Positions 6,393 to 7,603 of a stretch of DNA of 7,603 nt are shown in pieces (within the stretch, counting starts at the first letter, position 1; every line of letters begins with the position of its first letter). This stretch comes from CAYSRJ01 sp964525675 (GTDB taxonomy: Bacteria; Spirochaetota; B62-G9; DRHN01): the NCBI GenBank assembly GCA_964525675.1, contig CAZGJW010000147.1:1-7603 (forward strand), in the 5' to 3' direction. The notes beneath the pieces are model-generated. The model saw only the letters and a program-made list of their open reading frames with translations. It was not told where the DNA came from and made no database searches. The position numbers were made by a program, and so were the translations under genes.

Positions 6393-6436
6393 CCCTCCAG
6401 AAGCAGCCGAATACCGGGCTGCTTGGGGGGTTTTTT
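6393..6436 (+). terminator. Strong intrinsic terminator facing the plus strand
   Basis: CCCTCC (6393-6398) pairs with GGGGGG (6425-6430, one G-U pair), then after a two-base bulge AAGCAGCC (6401-6408) pairs perfectly with GGCTGCTT (6417-6424) around an 8-base loop, and TTTTTT (6431-6436) follows at once. On the minus strand the hairpin forms too, but the bases behind it are TATTGTAC, not a U-run. The terminator therefore serves plus-strand transcription although no plus-strand gene is evident to its left. Confidence 0.75.
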
Positions 6437-6468
6437 ATATTGTCGGAATAAACAGGATTCTCATGACC

Positions 6469-6496
6469 TTGTTATCGGATTGAGATATGGTATAAT
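6469..6496 (+). promoter_or_regulatory. Plus-strand promoter with extended -10
   Basis: TTGTTA (6469-6474, 4/6) and a perfect TATAAT (6491-6496) are 16 bases apart, and TGG directly before TATAAT makes an extended -10. Initiation would be near 6503, pointing into the 3' end of the transglycosylase gene from the opposite strand. It begins only 32 bases after the plus-strand terminator, which would insulate it from upstream transcription. Confidence 0.45.
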
Positions 6497-6502
6497 ACAG
6501 GA

Positions 6503-6607
6503 TCTTTCAACACTTGGTGAAAACAGGTCAATTGGTGCTGTAGTATTAAACCCGGAAGAGGAAAAGCCAGGGTCTTTTGTCAGGTGTTTTTTGATGCCGG
6601 GTTTTAT
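6503..6607 (+). ncRNA. Possible antisense small RNA
   Basis: From the promoter at 6469-6496 an RNA would run about 105 nt to a U-rich stretch. It can fold into an outer perfect 8-bp stem AAACCCGG (6548-6555) with CCGGGTTT (6597-6604), enclosing AAAAG-CCAGGGT-CTTTT (6562-6578), and ends in TTTTATTT. About 60 bases overlap the last codons of the lytic transglycosylase gene on the other strand, so base pairing with that message is possible. The end point and existence are inferred; the terminator is weak because the outer loop is long. Confidence 0.25.
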
Positions 6608-7241
6608 TTGACATCTTTTCTTCAACGGCCCGAATTCTCTCGTTAAATAATTTTTCATATTCACGTTCCTGTTCCATTACCTTTACCATGTAAGAACCCG
6701 CGCCTTTCGTATACAGACCGTTATAGTGAATGACCGACTCCCCCCACGTTTTATACCGTTTTTTCAGTTTGACGAGAAACTCGCAGCCGAGCCGGAGATT
6801 CGTATCGATCTCGAACAACTGTGCCCTCGAATAGCCTTTGAAGGTTCTGCTGTTCAGGGACATCAGGCCGTAATCATACGTGCGGTTGGAGTTCTTATTG
6901 ACCGCGCGGGGGTTGAAGCCACTCTCCGCGCTGATAATCGCAAACAGGAGTGAGGTTGGAATATCATATATAATGGAATAGCTCATTATTATTCTGGCAA
7001 GTGTCGGATCACCTGTGATTTTCGTATAGATGGCAACGATTTTATCGGTTTCTCCTCTGTTGAGCTCGTCTTCGATCTTTCTATTGATATCTTCCCGCTG
7101 AAGGTACGGCCTGGAAACGGCCGCTCCAGAAGTTTCATCTTCGATTTTGGTTTCGCTCAGATTGAGATACATATTGACGAAGAGCATACCGATGATCAGC
7201 AACATCAACACCCATATGATTGTTTTTCCTTTTTTACTCAT
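6546..7241 (-). CDS. Membrane-anchored lytic transglycosylase-like protein (SLT domain)
   Basis: Enzymes of this fold cleave the glycan strands of peptidoglycan to 1,6-anhydro products during growth, division or assembly of envelope machines. The 231-residue product has a short basic N-terminus and one hydrophobic segment (about 7-24) without a lipobox, so it is likely an inner-membrane anchor or uncleaved signal. After a linker (25-80) comes the SLT domain (about 88-190): the catalytic glutamate E106 in SAESGFNP, the second motif YGLMSLN (124-130), and HYNG (172-175). The second motif usually reads GLMQ; here the Gln position is Ser. The basic tail (about 205-231) is outside the domain. AAGGAG lies 9 bases before the ATG. 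The gene follows its own promoter with a leader of about 150 nt, and no neighbour points to a particular machine. Confidence 0.88.
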   Translation of the reverse strand: MSKKGKTIIWVLMLLIIGMLFVNMYLNLSETKIEDETSGAAVSRPYLQREDINRKIEDELNRGETDKIVAIYTKITGDPTLARIIMSYSIIYDIPTSLLFAIISAESGFNPRAVNKNSNRTYDYGLMSLNSRTFKGYSRAQLFEIDTNLRLGCEFLVKLKKRYKTWGESVIHYNGLYTKGAGSYMVKVMEQEREYEKLFNERIRAVEEKMSNKTRHQKTPDKRPWLFLFRV

Positions 7242-7255
7242 TTACACCTTCTCCT

Positions 7256-7297
7256 TCATGTGCTGTCTTTGCAATACCGGCATTTTATTACGCTCAT
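7256..7297 (-). other. 13-codon open frame with a CxxC motif upstream of the transglycosylase
   Basis: ATG at 7297 opens MSVIKCRYCKDST and stops at 7256. The same frame is open back to 7351 without a good start and reads IIIEIVRPG before the ATG. The IKCRYC pattern resembles the first knuckle of a small zinc ribbon. There is no convincing Shine-Dalgarno. It may be a leader peptide, the remnant of a decayed zinc-ribbon gene or chance. A second 13-codon frame (7283-7242, MPVLQRQHMKEKV) overlaps it, and its TAA directly abuts the transglycosylase ATG. Confidence 0.2.
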
Positions 7298-7399
7298 ACC
7301 TGGCCGCACGATTTCGATGATGATTTTGAAATAAGCCGGGTTTTCTGCAATTTAATATGAGGTGCCAGGAAGAGATTTTACTGCGGTAAGAGGTTCTCC

Positions 7400-7428
7400 A
7401 TTATAGAAAAAATTTTCATTATCGTTAA
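7400..7428 (-). promoter_or_regulatory. Promoter candidate for the transglycosylase gene in an AT-rich tract
   Basis: TTAACG (7428-7423, 4/6) and a perfect TATAAT (7405-7400) are 17 bases apart on the minus strand. The 80 bases around and upstream are very AT-rich, like an UP element. Initiation near 7393 gives a leader of about 150 nt. Apart from this promoter and the mini-ORFs near 7242-7297 I see nothing in the 311-base gap between the transglycosylase and tRNA-Leu. Confidence 0.5.
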
Positions 7429-7552
7429 TATACTAGTTTTATTGTCTATAATAAATATTTTTTTGTTCTGATTTTTCATTTTAGTGGCAATTGAATTGGT
7501 ATTTACACGGTGTTTTTTGTGAGTTTTCCTCTGTTAGATACGGGAGTGTAAT

Positions 7553-7603
7553 TGCGAGAGGGGGGACTCGAACCCCCAAACCTCGCGGCACTAGATCCTA
7601 AAT
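7553..7603 (-). tRNA. tRNA-Leu, anticodon UAG, 5' half outside the window
   Basis: The 3' 51 bases are present: the end of the anticodon arm with loop TTTAGGA (anticodon TAG) and stem TCTAG, the long variable arm TGCC-GCGA-GGT typical of leucine tRNA, the T arm GGGGG-TTCGAGT-CCCCC, acceptor strand CTCTCGC and discriminator A, the base leucyl-tRNA synthetase requires. CCA is not encoded (ATTAC follows). The 5' part lies beyond the right edge. Confidence 0.93.

Noticed and set aside
6309..6611. 100-residue plus-strand frame ending in protein-like sequence
   Set aside because: It runs through the plus-strand terminator and promoter, has no Shine-Dalgarno and overlaps the transglycosylase antisense. 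The composition is not enough to call a gene.

Overview
The window is ordinary bacterial chromosome of moderate GC content with AT-rich intergenic stretches, and every protein and tRNA gene I can support lies on the minus strand. It carries the core protein-quality-control set tig, clpP, clpX (trigger factor, the ClpP peptidase and the ClpX unfoldase), flanked by a UPF0182 membrane protein, a small helical protein of unknown function, a membrane-anchored lytic transglycosylase and two tRNA genes that do not encode their 3' CCA. The ClpP sequence (SMAA around the catalytic serine), the divergent trigger factor and the presence of a UPF0182 gene would fit a spirochaete or another diderm lineage outside the best-studied groups. 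This assignment is an inference with low confidence.

Reading in the direction of transcription, from the right edge leftwards: the 3' half of tRNA-Leu(UAG) (7603-7553); a 311-base AT-rich gap with a good promoter and a long leader; the lytic transglycosylase (7241-6546); a 259-base gap holding a strong plus-strand terminator and, next to it, a plus-strand extended -10 promoter pointing into the transglycosylase 3' end; a 95-residue unknown protein (6286-5999); a cluster of overlapping inverted repeats (5998-5929); tRNA-Gly(GCC) with its own promoter (5829-5758); tig (5538-4237), whose TGA overlaps the ATG of clpP (4237-3626); a 323-base gap with a clear clpX promoter and a leader of about 185 nt containing a hairpin and tiled mini-ORFs; clpX (3302-2043); and a UPF0182 gene (1912 to beyond base 1) with its own promoter.

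tig and clpP look translationally coupled. clpX has its own promoter and an unusually elaborate leader, so the unfoldase can probably be expressed apart from the peptidase. No lon follows clpX, in contrast to the common tig-clpP-clpX-lon order of many proteobacteria. I see no CRISPR array, insertion sequence, phage gene or defence gene. The most unusual material is non-coding: the plus-strand terminator/promoter/structured-RNA arrangement at 6393-6607, the inverted-repeat cluster at 5929-5998 and the clpX leader.
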